Source: a virus. From it: a stretch of DNA of 32,745 nt. The stretch lies in the IMG/VR virus record IMGVR_UViG_3300041405_000398, positions 1-32,745 of that record; one strand, given 5' to 3'. The notes below the pieces were generated by a model that saw only the letters and a list, made by a program, of their open reading frames with translations, was not told the DNA's origin and did not search any database. Shown piece after piece: positions 7,923 to 15,566 of the stretch; positions within the stretch are counted from its first letter, which is position 1, and each line of letters opens with the position of its first letter. A program made the position numbers and the translations under genes.

Positions 7923-9608
7923 TCAGTACTTAATACAGGCGAGGAAAGCGATGTTTTGCGGACGCGTTTCTGTCCCGCCGGCGTAACCAACGGTGATGGC
8001 GTGACTGTGATCAGCGACGCCCGCGACCGAGACGGTGTGGCTGTGATCGGCGACGCCGTCGACCGAGACGCTGTGGCTGTGCGCTCCACCATCACTGGTC
8101 AATTTGTCGTGAACCCCTTCCTCGCCGAAATTTACGATGTTCCGCGGCTCCCACACATCGCCGGCGATATCGACACCGTCAGGTGTGAACGAACCCGATC
8201 GCACGCTATGGGCATGGTTACCTGCGCTACCCGTTGAAGCCGTGTGAGAGTGGCTGCCCGCTGCGCCGGTAGAGGCCGTGTGCGCGTGGCCACCGGCACC
8301 TGCAGAGCTGCCGCCGTGGTTGTGGCTGCGCGTTTCGTCTGCTTGCAAGCTACCCAAAATCCGGCCGGCATCGATGCCACGGCCATCGTCGAGGACACGA
8401 ATGAATTTGCCGCGAGGGTCAGGCAAATTGAATGTACTGACGCCGTCACCGGCGCCGTAGGTGGTACCGATTTTCGCGAAGAGCGCGGCATACACCGTGC
8501 GCGAGACCGCTGCACCATTAGCCCGAAACCAACCAGGCGGTGGCGTGGCCATGGCAAACGTGCCGATACGCCCAACCTCGGAGTCAGCAATAATCTTGCG
8601 CAGCGCGTTGAGCGCCTTGGTGGTGGCGAGAACCTCGCTGCTGTCAGTGCCTGGGTCATCGCTCTTAGCATTCGGCAATTCGCCCAGGTCGACATCGTCC
8701 TTGGTCGTCGCCCGGGCGCGCAGGTTCTCGTAATCGCCGTTGCGCAAAGCGAATTGCTTGACCAGGGCGCCGGTGATGGGCTCGCTGACCCGTAGGTCGG
8801 CGATCGTGCCCGAGACGTCAACGTTGGCCAGCTGCACTACGTAGTGGGCGGTCCCGTTGCTGTCGACGTAGTCCGTTTTGATCTCACCAAAAACCACTTG
8901 CCAAGTAGCGACCGCGTCGCTGCCTTCGCGGGCCAGTGCGACGTCAAGCCAGGCTTTGGCCGGTAATGCTGGTAATTGGGCCTGAACAGGTTCGGCCAGC
9001 TCGACGCGGATGCCCTCCACATAGGTAATCCCCGCTTTGACCTGGTACAGCCCGAAGCTACGCTCCATCTGCAGGCTGTCGGCCAGAAAGCAGACACGGC
9101 CAAACACATCGCGATTGCTCATGCGCTCGCGCCGATCGATGCCGTTCAGCCGCACCGTAAAGTCGTGCTGCCAGGTGCTGGCGTCGACGGTGATGCCGGT
9201 CAGCGCCTGGGCGCCGTTGAACTCCACCAGGAAGTTGCGGGTGACGTTATTGCCGATCTGCAGGGGCGGAATGTTCTTGCGCTTCTGCTGTACCGGTACG
9301 GTCGCAACCGCCAGCAATTCACCACCGACCGCTTCCAGACCGATCCAATTGAAGTCCCAGTCACCCACATCCGAACCCACCATCAGGCTGTAGATCACCT
9401 GGTTGGGGCTGACATAGCCTTTGCGGTCGTAGGCTTTGGTGAAGACGATTTGCTCCGCCGGCGGCTTGCCGGCTGCGCGATCGACCGGGGCGTTCGGGTC
9501 AAGGCCTGGCACCAGGGCCAGAACGAAGCGAGCAATCTCCAGCTTCTCCCCAGCGCCTTGCTTTTGGGCAATCAGACTCTCGCCGGCAAGGGTAATGCTA
9601 GCTCCCAT
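7923..9608 (-). CDS. Tail fibre protein (collar domain, gpH-like) with HxH repeats
   Basis: The main tail fibre, 561 residues. Residues 1-160 form the baseplate-attachment domain typical of gpH-type fibres (starts 'MGASITLAGESLIAQKQGAG'). A phage tail-collar domain lies at about 346-405 ('PPPGWFRANGAAVSR', 'TTYGAGDGVSTFNLPDPRGKF'). The receptor-binding end is Gly/Ser-rich with seven HxH motifs at residues 429, 441, 453, 465, 510, 522 and 534, an arrangement known from T4 gp37-type tips, where His pairs bind metal. The end 'TRPQNIAFLACIKY' is the usual tip closure. ATG 9608 has AGGAG at good spacing. It follows gene I and precedes its assembly protein. Confidence 0.9.
   Translation of the reverse strand: MGASITLAGESLIAQKQGAGEKLEIARFVLALVPGLDPNAPVDRAAGKPPAEQIVFTKAYDRKGYVSPNQVIYSLMVGSDVGDWDFNWIGLEAVGGELLAVATVPVQQKRKNIPPLQIGNNVTRNFLVEFNGAQALTGITVDASTWQHDFTVRLNGIDRRERMSNRDVFGRVCFLADSLQMERSFGLYQVKAGITYVEGIRVELAEPVQAQLPALPAKAWLDVALAREGSDAVATWQVVFGEIKTDYVDSNGTAHYVVQLANVDVSGTIADLRVSEPITGALVKQFALRNGDYENLRARATTKDDVDLGELPNAKSDDPGTDSSEVLATTKALNALRKIIADSEVGRIGTFAMATPPPGWFRANGAAVSRTVYAALFAKIGTTYGAGDGVSTFNLPDPRGKFIRVLDDGRGIDAGRILGSLQADETRSHNHGGSSAGAGGHAHTASTGAAGSHSHTASTGSAGNHAHSVRSGSFTPDGVDIAGDVWEPRNIVNFGEEGVHDKLTSDGGAHSHSVSVDGVADHSHTVSVAGVADHSHAITVGYAGGTETRPQNIAFLACIKY
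8001..8324 (-). repeat. 36-bp in-gene repeats coding HxH motifs
   Basis: Two blocks of imperfect 36-base repeats within the tail fibre gene, 8208-8324 (four units) and 8001-8081 (three units). Each unit codes one HxH motif, and the motifs are exactly 12 residues apart within a block. They are protein repeats, not a CRISPR array. Confidence 0.75.
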
Positions 9609-9616
9609 GGGTGCTC

Positions 9617-10207
9617 CTAAAATGGGTTCAAAAAGGTGAGGATTGCGAGCTCATTGATCACGACCAGGCGGCTTGCACTGTCGTCCAGCGTGGCAATCAG
9701 GGTCTGCTGGTCGTCGTTGAAGTCGGCCACGCCGATGTTCAGCGTTACCGGGGTGATCGTGACGAAGTCGTACCGCCGGCAGGTGCGGCCGTATTGCTGC
9801 ATCAGGACGCGCAGCAACACCGGGTTTTCACTCAATTGCTTGTCGGACAGGTGCAGCAGGACCACGTCCCAATCGAGCCCTGGCAGGCGCTCCTGGATCT
9901 CCACATAACCCACGCCCAGGCGCTCGAAAATGCGCACCATGCCAGCGGTGCTGCCGGCGTCCACGGCATTAATGAAGGCGTACTTCACCCGCAGCCGGTA
10001 CAACCTTTCGGGCTCGCCGTGGAAGCGCTGAATGTCGCGCTGCCAGGCCAGCAGGTCGAGCACGCTCAGGTGGCAGGTCTCTGCGTCAATTTGCAGCAAC
10101 GGCCAGTGCAGCCAGTTTTCGACTTTGCTCCACCAGGCTTGCGCGGCCGCTTTGAGCTTGGCCAGCTCCGGCCCGTCGAGCCAGAAAGGAAGGCTCAACT
10201 TAAGCAT
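9617..10207 (-). CDS. I: Baseplate protein I (tail protein I family)
   Basis: A 196-residue wedge protein of the baseplate. The pattern 'CHLSVLDLLAWQRDIQRFHGEPERLYRLRVKYAF' followed by 'GSTAGMVRIFERLG' is typical of the P2 gpI/tail protein I family, in which the protein joins gpJ at the baseplate wedge and anchors the fibre. Length is close to P2 gpI (about 176). It overlaps the end of gene J by eight bases (ATG 10207, stop of J at 10200) and is followed by the fibre gene, the normal J-I-H order. Confidence 0.87.
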   Translation of the reverse strand: MLKLSLPFWLDGPELAKLKAAAQAWWSKVENWLHWPLLQIDAETCHLSVLDLLAWQRDIQRFHGEPERLYRLRVKYAFINAVDAGSTAGMVRIFERLGVGYVEIQERLPGLDWDVVLLHLSDKQLSENPVLLRVLMQQYGRTCRRYDFVTITPVTLNIGVADFNDDQQTLIATLDDSASRLVVINELAILTFLNPF

Positions 10208-11381
10208 TCAAAACCACCTCAACCCCAGACAGGCGCGGGATGGTAAGTTCTGAAATGATGTCGACGTTGTCGAACTTCAGCGAGTCGATGCCCGGGAATT
10301 GCTGGTGCAGCTCCTCGCCCAATCGACTGAAGGAAAACCGGGACTGGGGATGGGTCAGCGTCGGCGCCGGCTTGAAGTCGCTTTCCGTGCTTTCGCGGAA
10401 TGCGGCGCGGATGTAAAGCTCGATGTCGGCCTTCAAGGCTGGATGACGTTCGGCACCCACTTCGGCCTTGGGCCAGATCGTCACGCTTACGGCGTGCAAC
10501 GTGGCGGGCATCTCCAGCACCAACAGGTCATCCCCGTGGCCATGGTTGCCCTGGTCGCGGATGTAGCTGTTGATTTCAGCCAGGAAGGTGTCCGCCGGCG
10601 AGTCGGCTTCGAACAGTACTAAGGCATTGGCACTGCCAGGGCCCCGAGGTGCGTTGTGCTCGAAGTAGACGCCATCCGGCTGCACGCCCGGGAAGGCGGC
10701 GATCATTGCACGGTATACCGCGTCGGTGTGCCACTGGTTGACTGCCGAGAATTGGTTGCGCACACGCAGGCGCAGTTCGTCGTCGGGCTCGGTGTCGGCG
10801 CCGGGCTGGCTCAGCCAGCCGTCAGCGTTCACCACCTGGACCACCCCGGGAACGGGTTCGGGAAGAATCGAAAAGTAACCTGGTGCGAGATTGAATCCGC
10901 TGCCGGCTTGTTTCGCCCTGGCCAACACGCGGATCTGCGATTCCCCATCGGCAAAGCTGGCCGCTGCCACCGTCACCAGTTCGTACACGTTGCCGTTGAT
11001 CGCGATCGATTGCACACGGGTACCGGCCGGGATTTCCAGAAGGCCGGCCAGCGCACTGCGGGTGAACAGCAGCAACCCCTCGGCCTTGGTCGCAGGCTTT
11101 CGGGTGACGTTAACCGCCCAGGCCAGCATGTCCAGCCAGGCCTTCTCAGCCGTTTTCACGAAGAAGTTCGGCAAAACGGTGCTGGCGATAAAGTCGATCA
11201 ACCACATCACGGGCTTGGTCACCAAAGCGGTGATCACCCGCCAGAACGGAGACCAGGCGCTGGTGTTGCTCAACTTGCTGCCCTGAGCGACCACTTCCAG
11301 CTCCCAGGCTGCACGCAGCTTGGCCTCGGTGGTCGGAATGCCGGCGTCACTCAATGCCTGTTTGAAATCTACGTCACTCAC
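10200..11381 (-). CDS. J: Baseplate protein J
   Basis: A 393-residue baseplate wedge protein of the gpJ family. It shows the family's N-terminal helical region, a central 'LLEIPAGTRVQSIAINGNVYELV' module, and the 'GADTEPDDELRLRVRNQFSAVNQWHTDAVYRAMIAAFPGV' block that marks Baseplate_J proteins. The start is a GTG at 11381, overlapping the stop of the upstream W-like gene as GTGA. It is longer than P2 gpJ (about 302) and more like Mu gp47-type proteins. It acts at the rim of the baseplate with gpI. Confidence 0.9.
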   Translation of the reverse strand: MSDVDFKQALSDAGIPTTEAKLRAAWELEVVAQGSKLSNTSAWSPFWRVITALVTKPVMWLIDFIASTVLPNFFVKTAEKAWLDMLAWAVNVTRKPATKAEGLLLFTRSALAGLLEIPAGTRVQSIAINGNVYELVTVAAASFADGESQIRVLARAKQAGSGFNLAPGYFSILPEPVPGVVQVVNADGWLSQPGADTEPDDELRLRVRNQFSAVNQWHTDAVYRAMIAAFPGVQPDGVYFEHNAPRGPGSANALVLFEADSPADTFLAEINSYIRDQGNHGHGDDLLVLEMPATLHAVSVTIWPKAEVGAERHPALKADIELYIRAAFRESTESDFKPAPTLTHPQSRFSFSRLGEELHQQFPGIDSLKFDNVDIISELTIPRLSGVEVVLNA

Positions 11382-11695
11382 AACACTACCTCGACAGATC
11401 CGAAATCAACGGTTTGGGCCGTAACCAGGTACTTGCCCTTCCCTTCCTCAAGGATCCGCACCGTGCCCGGTACCAGGCGCACGTCGGTCTCGACCAGCAG
11501 TTCTAATTGCTGAATGCAGTCGGCTTGCCGGAAGCGGTCACGCTCGGCCACCAACGTCACCAGGAGGCCGCTTTCGCGGATCATGTGACCGATGTCCTGG
11601 GCAATGCTGGCCCGATCGTCCACCAGCAGCGGCTGGCTCGAGGGGTCCAGGGTCAGGTCGTTATTGGTGATCAGCAGATCGATGTAGAGGCTCAT
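11378..11695 (-). CDS. Baseplate W-like protein (DUF2590-like)
   Basis: A 105-residue protein whose place (after tape measure, before J) and pattern ('DLTLDPSSQPLLVDDRASIAQDIGHMIRESGLL' followed by 'RFRQADCIQQLELLVETD') match small baseplate wedge proteins related to P2 gpW / T4 gp25, in the form annotated as DUF2590 in kappa-like phages. ATG 11695 overlaps the tape measure stop as ATGA, and its stop overlaps the GTG of gene J. The family name is from memory and would need a profile search. Confidence 0.72.
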   Translation of the reverse strand: MSLYIDLLITNNDLTLDPSSQPLLVDDRASIAQDIGHMIRESGLLVTLVAERDRFRQADCIQQLELLVETDVRLVPGTVRILEEGKGKYLVTAQTVDFGSVEVVL

Positions 11696-13674
11696 CCGCC
11701 TACCCCCATCGCGACCATGTTTTCGAGCTCCAACGGGGTCATTGGCTTGGCGGTATGGATGTTCACGTTCTCGACGTGCGTGCCCTTGTTCTGGTTGCTG
11801 GTGTTCTGAATGCGGGTCAGCAGCCCACCAGGCGGCACAGCAGAAGGCCGCGCCGGGGAAAGGCTAGGGATTGCCGCATTGATAGTCTGTTTCGCTTTCT
11901 GTGCGGCCTGGGCGGTATTGGCTGCATTCATAGCCGCATCGACACCCGGCACTTCGGGCATCCCACCGAAGCGCGCCTCGATGTTCACGCCCGGGATGCT
12001 GTTGATCATCTCGATCAGGCTGTTGATGGCCTTGTAGAAGACGCCGACGATGCTGTCCCAGGCGCCCTTGGCCATGGCTGACCAGCCGCCCATGGAGCTG
12101 AACCAGTCGGACAGCGTCTTGAACTGATCGCTGACCCATTTGAAGGCGTCACTGTTGAGCAGCGCGGCGGTCCATTCGTCCCAGTAGTAGACGGCAGCGA
12201 TCACAGCCGCGACCAATGCGACCACACCCGCCACGATCAACACCACCGGGTTGGCCAGCAGCGCCGCGTTGACCAGCCAGATCGCGCCCTGCCACATCAG
12301 CATGACGCCACGGACGATGGTCAACCCCGCGCTCAGCAGGTAGATGACAGCGATGTAGGCCAAGATCGCCAGCTTCTGCAGCACGAAGCTGGCAGCGGTG
12401 CGCAAGTTCAATAACTGCACCACCTTCCAGACCGTCATCACTCCCAACCAGGTCATGCGGCTGATACCGATCACCAGGGTGAGCGCCGACATGGCGGCGA
12501 TAATCCCGAACACGGTCAGCGTGGTGATGCCAATGATTCGGGCGATGTTCGGGAACAACAGCGTCCAGCGACTCAGGGCCGCCCCGATCGCAACCAGTTT
12601 GTCCATCAGAGGGGCCAGGATCGGGATCAGCACTTGACCAAAGGTGATGCGCAGCGCTTCGACCGCCGCCCCGAATTGCTGCCAGGGGTCGACCATGGAC
12701 TTGGCCATGTTCTCGGCGTTCTCAAGACCCCGGACTTTGCCCAGCCGGTCCATGCCGTTGCGCAGGCGCTCGGTGTCCTTGGTCAGCGCGGTGATTACCC
12801 GAGCGCCCTCCCCGCCAAAGGCCTCGATCAGCTTGGCGCCGGTCGACGCGCTGTTCAGGTCGCCAAACTTGCCTTCCAGCTTGCCAAGGATGTCGAGCAT
12901 CGGCAGTAATTTGCCGTTTTGGTCGACGAATTTGAGGCCGAGTTTTTCCGACGCGCCGCCGATGTTCTCGAAGAATGATTTGTAGATGCCGCCGGCGTCC
13001 CCGCCTTCCATGGTGCTGCTAAGCGAGCCGATAACCGCGAACTGCTCGGCCAGGTCCACCCCGAACGTCGTAGCGATCGAGCCGACTTCCTTGAAGGCGT
13101 CCTTGAGCTGGGCGCCGTCGGTGCGAAACAGCTGCACCGCCAGTGCTGTCTGGCCACCAAGTTTCTCAACCCATTCGCCTTTGCCCATCGCATCGGCTTG
13201 GCCTTTGAACAGGTTGTACATGGTGCCCACGTAAGCGGTCATGGTGTCCGCGTCGGACTTGGTCGCCTTGGCCAGCAGGTTGCTGGTGTTGGTGAACGTG
13301 GCCAGCTGGTCGCCGGTCAGGCCTTTGATCGCGCCTTCAATCACGTACGCAGACGCCACAAAATCCCGGGCGTTCTCACCGTAGGCCACCGAAAACTCCA
13401 GCGACTTGCGATTCAGCGCGTTCAACGCGTCCTCGGCCACGCCCAGCGATTTAACCTCGCCCAGGGCGCGGTTCATTTCCAAGGCAGGTGCCAACGATTG
13501 CGTGATTGCTACGCCGGCGCCCACCATGCCGCCCAGCCCCAGGCCCATCGTCTTGATGTTCTTTTCGCTCTTCTCGGCAAGGTCGGAGAACCCCATTTTC
13601 ACTTTGCCCAGGGGCGCGGTGACCTTGTCAGTCAGGCTCAAGATGAAGGCCAGGCGGGCGGCGCGGTCAGCCAT
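11692..13674 (-). CDS. Tail tape measure protein
   Basis: A 660-residue tape measure protein, which sets tail length and is ejected with the DNA. The N-terminal 340 residues carry the TP901-type core ('RNGMDRLGKVRGLENAENMAKSM', 'AFGGEGARVITAL'). From about 355 to 500 there are several hydrophobic segments, including 'NPVVLIVAGVVALVAAVIAAVYYWDEW', a common tape-measure motif. The C-terminus is Ala/Pro-rich. At 660 residues it predicts a fairly short tail by the usual rule of about 1.5 angstrom per residue. ATG 13674 lies six bases after the stop of the chaperone fusion product. Confidence 0.92.
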   Translation of the reverse strand: MADRAARLAFILSLTDKVTAPLGKVKMGFSDLAEKSEKNIKTMGLGLGGMVGAGVAITQSLAPALEMNRALGEVKSLGVAEDALNALNRKSLEFSVAYGENARDFVASAYVIEGAIKGLTGDQLATFTNTSNLLAKATKSDADTMTAYVGTMYNLFKGQADAMGKGEWVEKLGGQTALAVQLFRTDGAQLKDAFKEVGSIATTFGVDLAEQFAVIGSLSSTMEGGDAGGIYKSFFENIGGASEKLGLKFVDQNGKLLPMLDILGKLEGKFGDLNSASTGAKLIEAFGGEGARVITALTKDTERLRNGMDRLGKVRGLENAENMAKSMVDPWQQFGAAVEALRITFGQVLIPILAPLMDKLVAIGAALSRWTLLFPNIARIIGITTLTVFGIIAAMSALTLVIGISRMTWLGVMTVWKVVQLLNLRTAASFVLQKLAILAYIAVIYLLSAGLTIVRGVMLMWQGAIWLVNAALLANPVVLIVAGVVALVAAVIAAVYYWDEWTAALLNSDAFKWVSDQFKTLSDWFSSMGGWSAMAKGAWDSIVGVFYKAINSLIEMINSIPGVNIEARFGGMPEVPGVDAAMNAANTAQAAQKAKQTINAAIPSLSPARPSAVPPGGLLTRIQNTSNQNKGTHVENVNIHTAKPMTPLELENMVAMGVGG

Positions 13675-13680
13675 GTGCGG

Positions 13681-14132
13681 TTATCCGTTCAATGCGTAAG
13701 CGATGCCGTTAGCAACGGCCATTTCCATGCGTCTCCAGTGCTCGTCCTCCAGCCACTTGGCGGTACCCATCACCTCAGGTGTGGGCTCCGCGCCAGGTAG
13801 CCAGCGACTGGACAGGGCCATCAGTTGGCCCAATCCGTCTTCACTTAGGCGCTCAGCGTGCTCGAGGGCTTTTTTACGATCACTTCGATGTCCGGCGCGT
13901 ATTCCTCGAGCAGCGCGCCAGAGATCTGCATCGTCATCACCGGGTTGAGCAGTACTTTGCGCAGCTCGTCCCGCTCAGCGTGCAGCCCGGTGTTGATCAG
14001 CAGGTTGTGCGACGGCGACACCTTGTTGTTGGCCGTCATGGCGTTGAAGTACTTGGTCACGTCCTGGGGCGTCAGGGAGAAGGTGAATTCTTTGTCGCCA
14101 ACTTCCAGGGTGATTTCGCGTTTCTCGGTCAT
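13681..14132 (-). CDS. Tail assembly chaperone, -1 frameshift fusion product
   Basis: The short chaperone frame (start 14132) contains A AAA AAG at 13875-13869. A -1 slip there continues into an open frame that ends at 13681, giving 88 + 62 = 150 residues. The extension has its own protein character ('LMALSSRWLPGAEPTPEVM', then 'WLEDEHWRRMEMAVANGIAY') and has no start with a ribosome binding site. It ends just before the tape measure gene. This is the classic G/GT (lambda) or E/E+E' (P2) arrangement, in which a minor fusion protein recruits tail tube subunits to the tape measure. The extension is not found by simple gene calling because it lacks a start. Confidence 0.82.
13845..14132 (-). CDS. 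Tail assembly chaperone (short, unshifted form)
   Basis: A 95-residue protein, the major product of the chaperone gene. The sequence (MTEKREITLEVGDKEFTFSL, then 'DVTKYFNAMTANNKVSPSHNLL') fits the phage tail assembly chaperone families of P2-like and kappa-like phages. It wraps or stabilises the tape measure before tube polymerisation. GGAAC upstream of ATG 14132 is a fair ribosome binding site. The last seven residues follow the slippery site, so they are absent from the fusion form. Confidence 0.85.
   Translation of the reverse strand: MTEKREITLEVGDKEFTFSLTPQDVTKYFNAMTANNKVSPSHNLLINTGLHAERDELRKVLLNPVMTMQISGALLEEYAPDIEVIVKKPSSTLSA
13869..13875 (-). other. -1 ribosomal frameshift slippery site A AAA AAG
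   Basis: The heptamer A AAA AAG is exactly in the X XXY YYZ register of the chaperone frame (GTA AAA AAG). It is the same heptamer as in E. coli dnaX. I see no strong downstream hairpin by eye, although weak pairing is possible. The open -1 frame with a real protein beyond it is the main support. Confidence 0.85.
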
Positions 14133-14163
14133 CTTGTTGTTCCATTTGATTGAAGGGTGACGG

Positions 14164-14631
14164 TCAGCGCAGGCAGATCCGGCGCACGTGGTCCTGCAGG
14201 CCCAGGATCATTTGCCGGCTGAGGGCGAGTTGATCTCTGAGGGTGAAATAATCCGATCGAGCGTCTGCTGCGAGTTCGGCGGGGCCTGCATCAGCCACGC
14301 CGCCGGCGCCGGTCTGGTGGGACTTGGGACTGCTGCAGGTGGCATGGACGAGCAGCCGCTGACTGCCATTGCCAACAGCGCGGCGCAGGACATCGTTTTG
14401 ATTGCGCTCATTGGTGAGCTCCTGAGTGCGTTGAAGATCGATCGCTTCGCTCGCGGCCAACATCTCGCCGCTGATTCGCGCCGCTTCGCGCAGGCCGGTG
14501 ACTTCGCTTTGGGCGAGATCGCGTTCACTGCGAGCGGTGTCGCGGTCCTGTACGACCTGGATGAACCAGAACAATGGAATCAGCCCGGTCAGAGCCACCA
14601 CGAGAAATAGTCGGAACGGGGTTATGGTCAT
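14164..14631 (-). CDS. Inner-membrane spanin (Rz-like, DUF2514-type)
   Basis: A 155-residue i-spanin. The N-terminus has one membrane segment at about residues 6-27, followed by a periplasmic helical domain ('DRDTARSERDLAQSEVTGLREAARI') that should form a coiled coil. The C-terminal half is again helical. In Gram-negative lysis the i-spanin spans the periplasm with the o-spanin and fuses the inner and outer membranes. ATG 14631 overlaps the endolysin stop as ATGA, with GGAG nine bases upstream; the ATG at 14640 would be too close to it. The open frame runs far upstream (to 14895), but inside the endolysin gene. The o-spanin is embedded in a second frame. Confidence 0.82.
   Translation of the reverse strand: MTITPFRLFLVVALTGLIPLFWFIQVVQDRDTARSERDLAQSEVTGLREAARISGEMLAASEAIDLQRTQELTNERNQNDVLRRAVGNGSQRLLVHATCSSPKSHQTGAGGVADAGPAELAADARSDYFTLRDQLALSRQMILGLQDHVRRICLR
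14208..14411 (-). CDS. Outer-membrane lipoprotein spanin (Rz1-like), embedded in Rz
   Basis: A 67-residue lipoprotein encoded entirely within the Rz-like gene in another frame. The signal peptide MSAIKTMSCAALLAMAVSGC ends in a lipobox with the acylated Cys at residue 20 (V-S-G-C). The mature part is short and Pro-rich ('MPPAAVPSPTRPAPAA'), as in Rz1 proteins. AGGAG stands seven bases before ATG 14411, a better ribosome binding site than many in this operon. It would be anchored in the outer membrane and contact the i-spanin. The ordinary gene callers tend to miss such genes. Confidence 0.85.
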   Translation of the reverse strand: MSAIKTMSCAALLAMAVSGCSSMPPAAVPSPTRPAPAAWLMQAPPNSQQTLDRIISPSEINSPSAGK

Positions 14632-15155
14632 TTCGCGCATAGCTCCGCTTCTGCCAGACGGCGCGCATGCAGGCCGCGCACGAACAGCTTTTGGCCCTTG
14701 GAATCGGTGATGAACGCCCAGACCGGTGTTTTGCCGTCGGGGCCCCAGGCCAATGCGTTGCAGCCGTCCTGGATCCGTCCGGCATTGATCAGCCCCACGG
14801 CCCGACTGGCGCACGTGCTCGGCACACCGAAGTTGTGGCCATGGCTGCTCAAGGCATCGAAGGTGTTCTGCCCGATCGCCTGATTCGTCAGGCAATCGGC
14901 GAGAGCCAATTGGCCTTTCTCGATCACCAGCTGCTCCACCTGGTCACAGCGAGCGTCTGACCAGTAATCCCCGATCACGACTGGATAAGGGCTGGTATGA
15001 CGGGTGATGCCTTTGCACACCGTGGGCAGGCCACGGGCCAAAGCGTCGGGATACACAACGTTCTGGCCCTGGCCTTCCCACTTGCCCAGAAAACCGAGCA
15101 AAGAAGCGCTGGCCAGCGCAATGGCGCCGGCGGCGATCTTGATGCGCAGGTTCAT
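14628..15155 (-). CDS. Endolysin, GH24 lysozyme with SAR-type N-terminus
   Basis: A 175-residue phage lysozyme that cuts the glycan strands of peptidoglycan. Residues about 4-24 are a weakly hydrophobic Ala/Ser/Gly-rich segment, as in signal-arrest-release (SAR) endolysins. The GH24 catalytic site is recognisable: Glu27 in 'KWEGQ', Asp37 and Thr45 in 'PTVCKGITR'. The spacing between Glu and Thr is slightly longer than in T4 or P21 lysozymes. Cys residues at 47, 70 and further down may regulate activation, as in P1 Lyz or P21. ATG 15155 overlaps the holin frame's natural stop as ATGA. A SAR endolysin usually works with a pinholin, which agrees with the small gene upstream. Confidence 0.88.
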   Translation of the reverse strand: MNLRIKIAAGAIALASASLLGFLGKWEGQGQNVVYPDALARGLPTVCKGITRHTSPYPVVIGDYWSDARCDQVEQLVIEKGQLALADCLTNQAIGQNTFDALSSHGHNFGVPSTCASRAVGLINAGRIQDGCNALAWGPDGKTPVWAFITDSKGQKLFVRGLHARRLAEAELCAK

Positions 15156-15357
15156 AACTTGCCCTTCCAGTCGCGCAGCATTTGTTGATACTTGGGACCA
15201 GCAGCACGATCTGCAGCACCATATAAAGCGCGGTCAGCATGTAGGCGACCGCTGACCAGTCGACGGTACCGGTCACACCGGTAGCTGCCACGCCGATTGC
15301 CGGTGACGCCTTGACGAATGCAATCGCTGTGTCCTGAGCAGCCTGATTCGTGCTCAT
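15152..15357 (-). pseudogene. Small holin (pinholin-like), frameshifted near its end
   Basis: The frame from ATG 15357 reads as a small membrane protein with a hydrophobic segment at about residues 33-54 ('WSAVAYMLTALYMVLQIVLLV') and a weaker one before it. After Val54-Pro55 the frame goes on into a basic, meaningless tail that ends only at 14944, inside the endolysin gene. The -1 frame gives a natural end: K-Y-Q-Q-M-L-R-D-W-K-G-K-L and a stop that overlaps the endolysin ATG as ATGA. Adding one C within 15194-15196 would restore a 68-residue protein of pinholin size. So one base seems lost, by mutation or by sequencing error. The sequence around the break is not a canonical slippery site. GAGG precedes the ATG. 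Confidence 0.78.
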
Positions 15358-15566
15358 CGGCGAACCTCTCTCTCAAAAATTGACTGGCATGGCACGCAAC
15401 GCAAGATCCCGCCGAGCGCCTGGCGCGCGTTCGGGATCTCACCGTCACAGTCCAGGCATTCGCTACGGCTTGGCCCGATCGGGCGCGGCTGAGCCAACTG
15501 CGCGGCAATCGCCTGGTCGCGCTGGCGTTGCTCCGTGGCTTGGGCGCGATCGAACGGGCAAGTCAT
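15354..15566 (-). CDS. TraR/DksA-like C4 zinc-finger protein
   Basis: A 70-residue protein with a C4 zinc finger ('ECLDCDGEIPNARQA' and then 'RCVPCQ', spacing C-x2-C-x17-C-x2-C), the hallmark of short TraR/DksA proteins, and an N-terminal helix ('RAQATEQRQRDQAIAAQLA'). These bind in the secondary channel of RNA polymerase and modulate transcription without ppGpp. It sits between the tail tube and holin genes, with overlaps at both ends (1 base before, ATGA after), a common location in P2-like Pseudomonas phages. Confidence 0.88.
   Translation of the reverse strand: MTCPFDRAQATEQRQRDQAIAAQLAQPRPIGPSRSECLDCDGEIPNARQALGGILRCVPCQSIFEREVRR

Noticed and set aside
8001-8324. Regular repeats that could suggest a CRISPR array
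   Set aside because: They are in-frame 36-base units coding HxH motifs of the tail fibre, with no unique spacers.
14944-15357. A 137-residue holin with a long basic C-terminus
   Set aside because: The part after residue 55 is the endolysin region read in the wrong frame; a one-base loss explains it better.
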